Assembly: GCF_041228405.1 (NCBI RefSeq)
Contig: NZ_CP133888.1
Coordinates: 4,030,001 to 4,094,000 of the forward strand
Length of the DNA: 64,000 nucleotides
Direction: 5' to 3'
DNA from: Salinilacustrithrix flava
Lineage (GTDB): Bacteria > Actinomycetota > Acidimicrobiia > Acidimicrobiales > Salinilacustritrichaceae
Positions 45,201 to 53,409 of this stretch are shown here, in pieces. Position 1 is the stretch's first letter, and every line of letters begins with the position of its first letter. Position numbers and translations under genes: made by a program. The notes beneath the pieces are model-generated. The model made no database searches, was not told where the DNA came from, and saw only the letters and a program-made list of their open reading frames with translations.

Positions 45201-45532
45201 TCGACCACAAGAGCAACTGGTTGGGCGTGGCCGGTGAGGAGCTGTCGGCCTGGCACTACCGACCGAGCGCGCTGGCCGACGCGATGGTGCGGGCCCACTA
45301 CCCGCTCCAGGCGCTGCTCTACAGCGTCGCCCTCCACCGCTACCTGCGCTGGCGCCTCCCCGACCACGACCCCGAGCGCGACCTCGGTGGCGTCCTCTAC
45401 CTGTTCCTGCGGGGCATGACCGGCGCGGACGTGCCCCGCATCGACGGCGAGCCGTGCGGCGTGTTCTCGTGGCGACCGCCGGCCGCGATGGTCGTGGCGC
45501 TGTCCGACGCCCTCGATCGGGGTCAGGCATGA
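42200..45532 (+). CDS. recB: exodeoxyribonuclease V subunit beta (RecB)
   Basis: RecB is a 3'-5' SF1 helicase with a C-terminal nuclease domain. The protein has 1110 residues. Walker A ASAGTGKT is at 7-14; further motifs are IVDEFQDTDAVQWEIL, LVGDPKQAIYAFRGAD, TVHRSKGLEYPVVYVPFLW and LAYVALTRARSQVVLWW. The nuclease block is GSIDVVLRHRG ... YVVIDHKSNWLG (about 980-1005), with the acidic and DxK-type residues in place. ATG 42200 overlaps the recC stop as ATGA; an open frame reaches more than 3 kb upstream inside recC and is a shadow. Confidence 0.95.
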   Translation: MITVLEASAGTGKTHRVTTEAVRAVAEGTPLEQMLLVTFTIAATSELRARTWDRLARTAAALDAHRRGTPVETDDELVAELCDGDDDVVGLRHRNLTDAMASFDGATITTIHGFCHQVLQSLGFAADVERDPTFVEDVRDMLDEVVADLLVRKLHKATGVRFPVDPARRIAEKAIVDPRARIVPAPDGSSDDLRSRFAVAVRDEMDRRKRAAGLLGYDDLLLRVEEALVEDPDGTVRDRLRRRYSLVIVDEFQDTDAVQWEILERAFGDPPTRLVLVGDPKQAIYAFRGADVHAYLAARRRAGEGHVRRLDRSWRADAGLLSGLDALFGDTALGHDEIRYASTTAAPGREATRLSGLAKPAPVRVRLVGSDRPGLSLTPSTGVVQKDSAIAFVAEDLASDVVALLSQGATYDDPDEGERPLQCGDVAVLVGRNQDALTVRDALVRTGVPAVVNGTGSVFGTGAARAWLAVLEAVERPAATGTVRNAALTPLLGWTAADVDTADERAWDALHDRLHEWHRVLAEGNVAGLFEQLSARTDLPARLLRVEGGERMVTDLRHLASLLHAQAGLGGGAPSLLAWLRERMREADRDTAQDDRSRRLETDDAAVQVWTVHRSKGLEYPVVYVPFLWMPPPARAEDVLVFHDADSGERVIDVSEPKGPHAQERSEHVRRYLDEEAGGALRLAYVALTRARSQVVLWWVRGHDCHRSPLGRLLLGPELAEQGSKLRDEHCRSAADLLAQRAGGAVAVEQSSGASGARLPRAEPDVPRLRTASFGRTIDRAWRRTSYSALTAAAHDAPEHDAPEHDERGLEDEQMPEDLPAGGDRTDAATEARLRAVPSAFGDLGGGATFGTLVHGVLEEVDFAADDLPRQIRAGLAAQYLGSQQVDADALVAGLVAAIETPLGPLVDEARLRDVQPADRLDELHFELPLVGGDDPTGHVTMRAIADVVSRHLPADDPLAGYGERLRSPALAAAVRGHLSGSIDVVLRHRGPDGTGRYVVIDHKSNWLGVAGEELSAWHYRPSALADAMVRAHYPLQALLYSVALHRYLRWRLPDHDPERDLGGVLYLFLRGMTGADVPRIDGEPCGVFSWRPPAAMVVALSDALDRGQA

Positions 45533-47463
45533 CCCTGCTCCTCGGCCGGCAGGCCCACCGGGCGAGCGGGCTGCTCGGCGCGTTCGCCGAGGCCGGCGTG
45601 CTCGAGGCCGCCGACGTCCACGTCGCCCGGACGCTCGACCGGCTGTCGGGCGCGGCGTCCGATGGCGATGCCGAGCTCACCATGCTCGCCATCGCCCTGA
45701 CGGTGCGCGCCGTGCGCCACGGCAGCGTCATCACCGACCTGGCCACCCTGGCCGGCACCGTCACGGTGGACGAGGTGCCACTCGGCCCCGATGGCGAACC
45801 GGTGGTCGACGTGGCCGACCTCCCCTGGCCCGAACCCAGGCGCTGGCTGGGCGCCGTGCGCTCGTCCCCGCTCGTCGCCGACGGCGATGCCGCCACCACC
45901 TCCCGGCCGCTGCGCCTGGTCGGCACCACGCTCGCGCTCGATCGGTACTGGCGCCACGAGCGGCGCATCGTGGCCGACCTCACCACCCGAGCAGCGACCG
46001 ACCCGTCCGACGTCGACGAGGAGCTCCTCCGCGCCGGGCTCGGACGCCTCTTCCCCGGTTCACCGTCAGCGGGTCCCGACCTGCAGCGGGTCGCGGCCGC
46101 CGCGGCGGTGCTGCGGTCCTGCACCGTGATCGCCGGCGGGCCCGGCACCGGCAAGACCACCACCGTCGCGCGCATCCTCGCCCTGCTCCACGAGCAGGCC
46201 GCCGCCGAGGGCCGGCCGATGCGCGCCGCCCTCGCGGCCCCCACCGGCAAGGCCGCAGCCCGGCTGCAGGAGGCCGTGCAGGAGCAGGCCGCCCGGCTCG
46301 CCGCGGACGGTGCGGTCGAGCCCGCGGTGGCCGATGCGGTCGCCGCCACCGAGGCCGCCACCCTGCACCGGCTGCTCGGCTGGAACCCGGGGAACCGCAG
46401 TCGCTTCCGCCACGACCGGTCCAACCAGCTGCCCCACCAGGTCGTCGTGGTCGACGAGACGTCGATGGTGTCGCTGTCGATGATGGCGAGGCTGCTCGAA
46501 GCGGTCCGCCCGTCGGCGCGGCTCGTCCTCGTCGGCGACCCCCAGCAGCTGGCGTCGGTCGAGGCCGGCGCCGTGCTCGGCGACGTGGTCGGCCCCGCGG
46601 CCGAGCGCCTCCGGATGCGCCCGGCCGCCCGGACCGAGCTGGAGGCGGTGAGCGGGCAGGTGGTCGATGCCGACGAGGACGACCGCCCGGTGTGCATCGG
46701 CGACGGCATCGTCGTGCTGCGCCACAACCACCGCTTCGCCGGCGGCATCCGGGATCTGGCGGCGGCGATCCAGACGGGCCGCGCCGACGACGTCGTCGAC
46801 GTGCTCGGCCGCGAGACCCACGACGTGCACTGGCTCCCCGTCGACGTGGCCGAGGAGGCCGTGCCCGCCGTCCGCGACCTGGTGGTCGACCAGGCCGCGG
46901 AGGTCATCGAGGCCGCCACGCTCGGCCGCGCCGGCGACGCCCTGGCCGCCATGCGGGGGGTGCAGCTCCTCTGCGCCCACCGCCGCGGCCCCTACGGGGT
47001 GGCGACGTGGCGGCGCGAGATCGAACGGCGCCTGGCCGAGACCGTGCCCGGCTTCGCCTGGCAGGGCTGGTTCGCCGGCCGCCCCCTGCTGATCACCGAG
47101 AACGACCGCCAGCTCGGGCTCTACAACGGCGACACCGGCGTGGTGGTGGACGTCGCCGGCGACCTGCGCTGCGCGTTCGAGCGCCGCGGCGAGGTCGTGC
47201 ACGTGTCCCCGAGCCGGCTCGCCGCGGTGGAGACGCTCTACGCCATGACCATCCACAAGAGCCAGGGCAGCCAGTTCGGCGAGGTCATCGTCGTCCTGCC
47301 CGACGAGACGTCGCCGATCCTGACCCGCGAGCTGCTCTACACCGCGGTCACCCGGGCCGAGCGCGGCGTCACGGTCGTCGGCACCGAAGCCGCGGTGCGG
47401 GCTGCCGTCTCCCGCCCGGTCGCCCGGGCCTCCGGGCTCCGGGACCGCCTCTGGGACGCCTGA
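45529..47463 (+). CDS. recD: exodeoxyribonuclease V subunit alpha (RecD)
   Basis: RecD is the 5'-3' SF1B helicase of RecBCD. The protein has 644 residues: Walker A GGPGTGKTTTVARIL (about 203-217), APTGKAAARLQEAV, Walker B-like VVVDETSMVSL, LVGDPQQLASVEAGAVLGDV, and UvrD-like C-terminal motif TIHKSQGSQFGEVIVVL and LLYTAVTRAERGVTVVG. ATG 45529 overlaps the recB stop as ATGA. It is convergent with ispG, with only 57 bp between the stops. Confidence 0.95.
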   Translation: MTLLLGRQAHRASGLLGAFAEAGVLEAADVHVARTLDRLSGAASDGDAELTMLAIALTVRAVRHGSVITDLATLAGTVTVDEVPLGPDGEPVVDVADLPWPEPRRWLGAVRSSPLVADGDAATTSRPLRLVGTTLALDRYWRHERRIVADLTTRAATDPSDVDEELLRAGLGRLFPGSPSAGPDLQRVAAAAAVLRSCTVIAGGPGTGKTTTVARILALLHEQAAAEGRPMRAALAAPTGKAAARLQEAVQEQAARLAADGAVEPAVADAVAATEAATLHRLLGWNPGNRSRFRHDRSNQLPHQVVVVDETSMVSLSMMARLLEAVRPSARLVLVGDPQQLASVEAGAVLGDVVGPAAERLRMRPAARTELEAVSGQVVDADEDDRPVCIGDGIVVLRHNHRFAGGIRDLAAAIQTGRADDVVDVLGRETHDVHWLPVDVAEEAVPAVRDLVVDQAAEVIEAATLGRAGDALAAMRGVQLLCAHRRGPYGVATWRREIERRLAETVPGFAWQGWFAGRPLLITENDRQLGLYNGDTGVVVDVAGDLRCAFERRGEVVHVSPSRLAAVETLYAMTIHKSQGSQFGEVIVVLPDETSPILTRELLYTAVTRAERGVTVVGTEAAVRAAVSRPVARASGLRDRLWDA

Positions 47464-47466
47464 AAC

Positions 47467-47520
47467 CCGTTCTGGTATACGGATTCCCCCGTATGCGAGG
47501 GAATCGGTAGGCCAGAACGG
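47467..47520. terminator. nested inverted repeats between convergent recD and ispG
   Basis: Outer arms ccgttctgg (47467-47475) and ccagaacgg (47512-47520), and inner arms gattccc (47482-47488) and gggaatc (47499-47505), pair perfectly. The structure fills the gap between the two stops and is A+T-richer than its surroundings. It probably ends transcription from both sides. There is no poly-T tract, but gttt follows on the ispG side. Confidence 0.6.
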
Positions 47521-48750
47521 TCAGGTACGGCCCTTCCGGATGAGCTCCACGACCTGCTCGGAGGCGTTGGCGTCGTCGCCCTGCTCCTCGAGCAGCATGG
47601 CCCGGTCGGCCTCGGCGGCCTCCTTGGCCGCGGTGAGGTCGGCCTTCTCCATCGCCTTGTCGACGCCGTGCTCGTGGATGAACTCGGCCCACTCGACCAG
47701 GGCGCCCACCATCTCGTCCTCGGGGACGACGGCGACGTTGGTGCCGCGCACGAACAGGTGACCGCGCTTGTTGCCGGCGGCGATGCCGATGTCGGCGTCG
47801 CGAGCCTCGCCGGGTCCGTTCACGACGCAGCCCATGACCGCGACCTGCAGGGGGATCTCCCGCTCGCCGAAGGCGGCCATGGCCTGCTCGGCGACGGCGA
47901 TGACGTCGATCTCGGCCCGGCCGCAGCTGGGGCAGGCGATGAGGTCGACGTTCTTGCGCTCGCGCAGCCCGAGGGACTCCAGCAGCTGGCGGCCGGCCTT
48001 GGCCTCCTGCACCGGGTCGGCGGTGAGCGAGTAGCGGATGGTGTCGCCGATGCCCTCGGCGAGCAGCGTGGCGATGCCGGCGGTGGCCTTGATGAGGCCG
48101 TTGGGGGGCGGGCCGGCCTCGGTGACGCCGAGGTGCAGCGGGAAGTCGACCTCGTCGGCCAGCATCCGGTACGCCTCGATCATCAGCGGCACCGAGGACG
48201 CCTTCACCGAGATCTTGATGTCCTCGAAGCCGACCTCCTCGAAGTAGCCGATCTCGATCTTGGCCGACTCGACCATGGCCTCGGGCGTGACCTTGCCGCC
48301 GTACTTCTCGTACAGGGCGGGGTCCAGGCTGCCGCCGTTCACGCCGATGCGGATCGGCACACCACGGTCCTTGGCCTCCATGGCCACGGCCTTGATGTGC
48401 TCGGGCTTGCGGATGTTGCCCGGGTTGAGGCGCAGGCAGTGCACGCCGGCCTCGAGGGCCTCGAGCGCCCGCTTGTACTGGTGGTGGATGTCGGCGACGA
48501 TCGGCACCGGCGAGCGGGGGATGATCCGGGCCAGGCCCTCGGCGGCCTCGGGCTCGTTGCACGTGCAGCGCACGATGTCGCAGCCGGCGGCGGCGAGCGC
48601 GTAGATCTGCTGGAGGGTGGCGTCGACGTCGGCGGTCTTGGTGACCGTCATCGACTGCACGCTGATGGGCGCACCGCCACCGACGGCGACGTCGCCGACC
48701 TGGATCTGGCGGGTGGTGCGCCGGGGGAAGCTGGATGCGCCGATGTCCAT
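47521..48750 (-). CDS. ispG: 4-hydroxy-3-methylbut-2-enyl diphosphate synthase
   Basis: IspG (GcpE) makes HMBPP in the MEP isoprenoid pathway using a [4Fe-4S] cluster. The protein has 409 residues with the TIM-barrel N-terminus (GGAPISVQSMTVTKTADVDATLQQIY) and the cluster Cys residues in LIACPSCGRAEID and VMGCVVNGPGEA near the C-terminus. A Glu/Ala-rich tail follows. The ATG shares a base with the rseP stop (TGATG). The order dxr-rseP-ispG puts two MEP-pathway genes around the site-2 protease, a common actinobacterial layout. Confidence 0.97.
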   Translation of the reverse strand: MDIGASSFPRRTTRQIQVGDVAVGGGAPISVQSMTVTKTADVDATLQQIYALAAAGCDIVRCTCNEPEAAEGLARIIPRSPVPIVADIHHQYKRALEALEAGVHCLRLNPGNIRKPEHIKAVAMEAKDRGVPIRIGVNGGSLDPALYEKYGGKVTPEAMVESAKIEIGYFEEVGFEDIKISVKASSVPLMIEAYRMLADEVDFPLHLGVTEAGPPPNGLIKATAGIATLLAEGIGDTIRYSLTADPVQEAKAGRQLLESLGLRERKNVDLIACPSCGRAEIDVIAVAEQAMAAFGEREIPLQVAVMGCVVNGPGEARDADIGIAAGNKRGHLFVRGTNVAVVPEDEMVGALVEWAEFIHEHGVDKAMEKADLTAAKEAAEADRAMLLEEQGDDANASEQVVELIRKGRT

Positions 48751-50078
48751 CAGAGCCGGACCGGGTCGGTGATGTCCATGTAGATGGTGGTGACGCCGAG
48801 CAGCACCAGCAGGGCGAAGACGGCGTAGACGACGGGCAGCAGCTTCACCATGTCGACGTGGTAGCGGCCCTGGCCGGGCCGGAACAGCTCCCGGACCCGC
48901 TCGTAGGTGGCCACCACGACGTGGCCACCGTCGAGGGGCAGCACCGGCAGCAGGTTGAAGATGCCGATGGTGATGTTGATGCCGACGAAGAACAGCAGGA
49001 AGCCGAGCAGGCCGTTCTCGGTGAGGTCGGCACCGATGCCCACCGCACCCACGATCGAGATGATGCGGTTCTCGTCGGGGGCCTCAGAGCTGGAGGGCTG
49101 CGGACCACCGGGGGCAGGATCGCGGGACTCGACGGCGGCGGGCTCGCTGCCGCTGCTCACGACGCTGTCCCAGAAGTCGGTGGGGCTGAACGAGCCGATG
49201 AAGCCGAGCGTGGCGCCGGTCTGGTCCCAGAAGTCGCTGACCGACGCGCCCACGGCGCGTACCGGGCCGACCGTGGTCGTGACGAGGTCGCGCCGGATGC
49301 CGAGCAGCCCCCGGGCGGGGTCGCTCGGGGCGATGCCGATCTCGACGGGCACGCTGAGCACCTCGCCGTCACGGAGCACCGACAGGGTGACCTCCTCGCC
49401 GGGCCGCTCGGCGATGTCCTCGGCGAAGGTGGTGAAGGTCTCGTAGCGGCGGCCGTCGACCTCGATGACGCGGTCCTCGGCCTGCAGGCCGGCGTCGGCG
49501 GCGGCGCTGCCGGGCACGACCTCGCCGACCTCCCACTCCTTGTCCTCGGTGAGGCTGCCGCCGGGGACGCCGACGAAGGAGTACAGGACGAACAGCAGGA
49601 GGATGGCCTGCAGGAAGTGCATGGTGGAGCCGGCCACGGCCACGGCCATGCGGCGGGGGTAGCTGGCCTGGCGGTAGGTCTTGCCCTCGTCCGCGGGATC
49701 GACCTCGTCGAGGTTGTTCATCCCGATGACCTTCACGTAGGCGCCGGCCGGGATGACCTTCAGGCCGTACTCGGTCTCGCCACGCTGGAACGACCAGATC
49801 TTGGGGCCGAAGCCGATGAAGAACTCGGTGACCTTCATCCCGCCCCACTTGGCGGCCAGGTAGTGGCCGAGCTCGTGGAGGAAGATCATGACCACGACGC
49901 CGAAGACCACGACGAGCGGGGCCCACCCGCCGGCGATGCCGAGCCAGGCCACGAGTGCGGCGAGGATGGCGAGGCGCACCGGGCTGGTGCTGCGCTCCTG
50001 CTCCTCGCGACGCCCGGGCGGGGGCGGCGGCGTCGGCGGTTGCGTGGGCTGCGACGGGGGGTGCTGGAGGCTGGTCAC
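48750..50078 (-). CDS. site-2 intramembrane metalloprotease, RseP/Rip1 family
   Basis: The protein has 442 residues. After a Pro-rich cytosolic N-terminus (about 1-32) comes a first helix pair holding the zinc motif HELGH (68-72), then a PDZ domain in an extracytoplasmic loop (GLQAEDRVIEVDGRRYETF), and the last helices with NLLPVLPLDGGH, which carries the third ligand region. Such proteases release anti-sigma factors or other membrane-bound regulators. The region between the PDZ domain and the C-terminal helices has an extra Ser/Pro/Glu-rich insert. ATG overlaps the dxr stop as ATGA. Confidence 0.94.
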   Translation of the reverse strand: MTSLQHPPSQPTQPPTPPPPPGRREEQERSTSPVRLAILAALVAWLGIAGGWAPLVVVFGVVVMIFLHELGHYLAAKWGGMKVTEFFIGFGPKIWSFQRGETEYGLKVIPAGAYVKVIGMNNLDEVDPADEGKTYRQASYPRRMAVAVAGSTMHFLQAILLLFVLYSFVGVPGGSLTEDKEWEVGEVVPGSAAADAGLQAEDRVIEVDGRRYETFTTFAEDIAERPGEEVTLSVLRDGEVLSVPVEIGIAPSDPARGLLGIRRDLVTTTVGPVRAVGASVSDFWDQTGATLGFIGSFSPTDFWDSVVSSGSEPAAVESRDPAPGGPQPSSSEAPDENRIISIVGAVGIGADLTENGLLGFLLFFVGINITIGIFNLLPVLPLDGGHVVVATYERVRELFRPGQGRYHVDMVKLLPVVYAVFALLVLLGVTTIYMDITDPVRL

Positions 50079-51244
50079 CGGGTGAACCTCTCCTCGACGA
50101 GATGGGTCGCCAGCCGACGGGCGTCGGCATCGGCACCGAGGACGTCGTCGAGGGTGCTGGCGGTGCCTCCATCATGCCGGTCCAGGACCGCGGAGAGAAC
50201 GTCAGGGATGTCGATCCAGCGGATCCGGCCGGCGAGGAAGGCCTCCACCGCGACCTCGTTGGCAGCGTTCAGCGTCGCCGGCGCCAGCCCGCCGGCCCGG
50301 CCGGCCCGGTAGGCGAGGTCGAGGCAGGGGAAGGCCTCCCGGTCCGGGGCCTCGAAGTCGAGCCGGGCGAGGCTGCGCCAGTCGATCGGCCCGAACGGCG
50401 TGGCGATGCGATCCGGGTGGGCCAGCGCGTACCCGATGGGCAGGCGCATGTCGGGCATCGACAGCTGGGCGATGGTGGCGCCGTCGCTGTAGGTGACCAT
50501 CGAGTGGATGATCGACTGCGGGTGCACGACGACGTCGATGTCGTCGAAGCCGACGCCGTAGTCCTCGGCGAACAGCTCGTGGGCCTCGATGACCTCCAGG
50601 CCCTTGTTCATGAGCGTGGAGGAGTCGACCGTGATCTTGGGGCCCATGCTCCAGGTCGGATGGTCGAGCGCGTCGTCGACGGTGACCTCGGCCAGGTCGG
50701 CCCGGCTGCGACCCCGGAACGGCCCGCCCGACGCGGTGAGCACGATCTCGTGGACCCGGCGCCCGCCGTCGCTGCCCCGCAGGCACATGTGCACGGCGCA
50801 GTGCTCGGAGTCCACCGGCACCAGGTCGGCGCCCGGGGTGCGGCGGGCGTCGCGCACCACCGGCCCGGCCGCGATGAGCGACTCCTTGTTGGCCAGCGCC
50901 AGGCGCTTGCCGGCCTGGAGTGCGCCGAGGGTGACCGGGAGCCCGGCGAAGCCGACCACGCCGTTCACGCACACGTCGGCCACGCCGCTGATGGCGGCCA
51001 GGGCGTCGGGGCCGGCCACGACCTCGGTACCGGCGGGAACCCCGGCTTCGACCTCGGCGGCCCGGGACGCGTCGGCGATGGCCACGACCTGCGGGCGCAC
51101 GGCGATCGCCTGCTCGATGAGGGCGTCGACCGAGGACCCGGCGCCGAGGGCGACGACCTCGAACCGGTCCGGTTCGGCCGCGACGACCTCGAGGGTCTGG
51201 GTTCCGATCGACCCGGTCGACCCGGCGATCGAGATGGTGGTCAC
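50075..51244 (-). CDS. dxr: 1-deoxy-D-xylulose 5-phosphate reductoisomerase
   Basis: Dxr converts DXP to MEP with NADPH. The protein has 389 residues: Rossmann motif AGSTGSIGTQTLEV, substrate/metal region VPVDSEHCAVHMCLRG, LTASGGPFRGRS, and TWSMGPKITVDSSTLMNKGLEVIEAH, which carries the divalent-metal and substrate residues. The C-terminal helical domain is complete. The start is GTG at 51244, 13 bp after cdsA. It is the first of the two MEP genes in this block. Confidence 0.97.
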   Translation of the reverse strand: MTTISIAGSTGSIGTQTLEVVAAEPDRFEVVALGAGSSVDALIEQAIAVRPQVVAIADASRAAEVEAGVPAGTEVVAGPDALAAISGVADVCVNGVVGFAGLPVTLGALQAGKRLALANKESLIAAGPVVRDARRTPGADLVPVDSEHCAVHMCLRGSDGGRRVHEIVLTASGGPFRGRSRADLAEVTVDDALDHPTWSMGPKITVDSSTLMNKGLEVIEAHELFAEDYGVGFDDIDVVVHPQSIIHSMVTYSDGATIAQLSMPDMRLPIGYALAHPDRIATPFGPIDWRSLARLDFEAPDREAFPCLDLAYRAGRAGGLAPATLNAANEVAVEAFLAGRIRWIDIPDVLSAVLDRHDGGTASTLDDVLGADADARRLATHLVEERFTR

Positions 51245-51257
51245 GGGGCGATCTTCC

Positions 51258-52823
51258 TCACAGGAAGAAGTCGGACACCTTGGCCACGTAGTAGACGGCG
51301 GGGAGCACGAAGAGGAGCCCGTCGAAGCGGTCGAGCAGGCCGCCGTGGCCGGGCAGGACCGCGCCCATGTCCTTGATGCCGAGGTCGCGCTTGATCATGG
51401 ACTGGCACAGGTCGCCGAGCGGGGCGGCGACGGCCACGGCCACGCCGAGCATGAGGCCCTGGCCGAGGGAGCCGAAGGGCTGGGTGAGCAGCCCGTAGAT
51501 GACGCTGACGGTGATGGCGGCGATGCAGCCGCCGAGGAGGCCCTCGACGGTCTTGTTCGGGCTCGCCGAGGACAGCGAGGACCGGCCGGCGCTGCGGCCG
51601 ACGAAGTACCCGCCGATGTCGTAGGCGACCGTGCCGAGGATGGCGCCGAAGAGGATGCCCTTGCCGGCGTCACCGATGCCCTCGCCCCCCTGTACGCCGA
51701 GGAGCGCGGTGCCGTAGGAGCCGAACATGCCGACCCAGGCCACGCCGAGCAGCGTGACCCCGATGTTGAGGGTGGCCTGGCCATCGCCGGCTCCGAACAG
51801 GAACCAGAGCATCGAGAAGGCGAGCACGAGGACGAGCACGACCGGGATGGCCGCCTCGCCCCGGTGGTAGGTGCCGATGGCCATGCCGGCGGTGGCCACG
51901 ATGCCGAGCAGTGCGGCGGGCTGGTAGCCCACCTCGCGCAGCTTCGCGAACAGCTCGGCGACGGCGAAGGTGACCACGCCGACCACGAGCAGCGCGGCCG
52001 TGGCCGGGCCGAGGAAGAACAGCACGGCTGCCACGGCGAGGAAGCCGACGCCGACGATGGCGGCCTGGCCGATGTCGCGGTCGCCGCCCACGCCGGCGCG
52101 GGCGGGGCGGGGAGCGGCGGGGTTGCCGGGGGTCACCCGGCCGCCGCCGACGACGATCTTGCGGGGGCCGGTCGACAGCGCGGGGTTCTCCCCGCTCGGT
52201 GAGGCCTCCACGTACCCGGCGTCGCCGAAGCCGGCCTCGTCGTAGTCGACCGGCGCGTAGCCGTCGTCGTCGTAGAGGGCGTCGGCCTGGGCCGCGACCC
52301 CGGGGTCGTCGGCGAAGACCGACCGGCCGGCGGGCGGGCCGTCGAGGTCGTCGAAGGTGAAGAAGTCGTCGGGATCGGGGCGGTCGGTGTCGAGGGCGCC
52401 GACCCGGGTGTCGTCGCCACCGAACGTGCGCAGGTCGGCGTCGTCGCTCCACTCGTCGCCCTCGTCGCGCCAGCGCGGGGCGGCGGAGAAGCCGGACCAG
52501 TCCTCGGCCCCGGATTCGTCGTCGAAGATCGTGCCGCCGACGGCGGACTGCTGTCCGGTGGGCGGTTCGGTCCAGTGGGGAAGCTCGGTCGACGGCTCGT
52601 CCGCGGCGGTGGACGACAACGGGAACCGCAGCACCGGCTCGGGTGCGTCCGGCGGCGGGGAACCGGGCCGGTCACCCGGTCGGGGCTCCTCCGGGGCGCG
52701 CCGGTGGGCCACGTCGTCGCGTTCGAGCGCCTCGGCGGCCTCTTCGGCCCCGATGATGCGCACGCCCTCCGGATCGGCCGGCCGGTCCCGACCGCTGTCG
52801 GGCTGGTTCTCGTCGTCGTTCAT
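51258..52823 (-). CDS. cdsA: phosphatidate cytidylyltransferase with long acidic N-terminal extension
   Basis: CdsA makes CDP-diacylglycerol for phospholipid synthesis. The C-terminal half (about 245-521) is a normal CdsA with multiple helices and the family signature SMIKRDLGIKDMGAVLPGHG followed by GLLDRFD. The N-terminal roughly 230 residues are acidic and Asp/Gly/Pro-rich, with no recognised domain; an ordinary CdsA is about 270-300 residues. Continuous codon bias and an in-frame ATG only at 52823 argue that the extension is translated, though later GTG starts cannot be excluded. It sits between frr and dxr. Confidence 0.92.
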   Translation of the reverse strand: MNDDENQPDSGRDRPADPEGVRIIGAEEAAEALERDDVAHRRAPEEPRPGDRPGSPPPDAPEPVLRFPLSSTAADEPSTELPHWTEPPTGQQSAVGGTIFDDESGAEDWSGFSAAPRWRDEGDEWSDDADLRTFGGDDTRVGALDTDRPDPDDFFTFDDLDGPPAGRSVFADDPGVAAQADALYDDDGYAPVDYDEAGFGDAGYVEASPSGENPALSTGPRKIVVGGGRVTPGNPAAPRPARAGVGGDRDIGQAAIVGVGFLAVAAVLFFLGPATAALLVVGVVTFAVAELFAKLREVGYQPAALLGIVATAGMAIGTYHRGEAAIPVVLVLVLAFSMLWFLFGAGDGQATLNIGVTLLGVAWVGMFGSYGTALLGVQGGEGIGDAGKGILFGAILGTVAYDIGGYFVGRSAGRSSLSSASPNKTVEGLLGGCIAAITVSVIYGLLTQPFGSLGQGLMLGVAVAVAAPLGDLCQSMIKRDLGIKDMGAVLPGHGGLLDRFDGLLFVLPAVYYVAKVSDFFL

Positions 52824-52839
52824 GGACGTTGGCCTCCCA

Positions 52840-53409
52840 TCAGACCTCGAGGAGCTCCTGCTCCTTCTGGTCGAGCGCCTTGTCGATCTCGGCCTCCCGA
52901 GCGTGGGTGACCTTGTCGAGCTCCTTCTCGGCCCGGACCAGGTCGTCCTCGGAGAGGTCGCCGTCCTTCTGGAGGGACTCGAGCTCCTGGCGAGCGGACC
53001 GGCGGGCGTTGCGGATCTGCACGCGACCGTCCTCGGCCTTCTGCTTCACGACCCGGACGTAGTCCCGGCGTCGCTCCTCGGTGAGCTGGGGGAAGTTCAG
53101 CCGGATGTTCACCCCGTCGCTGGAGGGGTTCAGCCCGAGGTCGGACTGCTGGATGGCCTTCTCGATGCCCGTGATGGAGTCCTTGTCGAAGGGCGTGATC
53201 ACCAGGGTGCGGGCCTCGGGCACGGCGAAGCCGGCCAGCTGCTGCAGGGGCACGTCGGTGCCGTAGTACTCGACCTGCAGCTTCTCCACGAAGGCCGGGG
53301 ACGCCCGACCCGTGCGCACCGCCGAGAACTCCTCCCGGGTGCGCGAGACGGCAGCAGCCATCTTGGTCGCGGCGTCGTCGAGGATCATCGACACGAGGTC
53401 GTCGTTCAC
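52840..53409 (-). CDS. frr: ribosome recycling factor
   Basis: RRF splits post-termination ribosomes with EF-G. The protein has 189 residues, a standard length: VSRTREEFSAVRTGRASPAFVEKLQVEYYGTDVPLQQLA, PFDKDSITGIEKAI, LGLNPSSDGVNIRLNFPQLTEERR and a C-terminal helical arm. The GTG start at 53409 overlaps the pyrH stop as GTGA; the in-frame opening further upstream falls inside pyrH. Confidence 0.96.
   Translation of the reverse strand: MNDDLVSMILDDAATKMAAAVSRTREEFSAVRTGRASPAFVEKLQVEYYGTDVPLQQLAGFAVPEARTLVITPFDKDSITGIEKAIQQSDLGLNPSSDGVNIRLNFPQLTEERRRDYVRVVKQKAEDGRVQIRNARRSARQELESLQKDGDLSEDDLVRAEKELDKVTHAREAEIDKALDQKEQELLEV

Noticed and set aside
41051..45367. An open frame of about 1400 codons on the minus strand across recC and recB
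   Set aside because: It is a shadow produced by high G+C; all helicase and nuclease motifs are on the plus strand.
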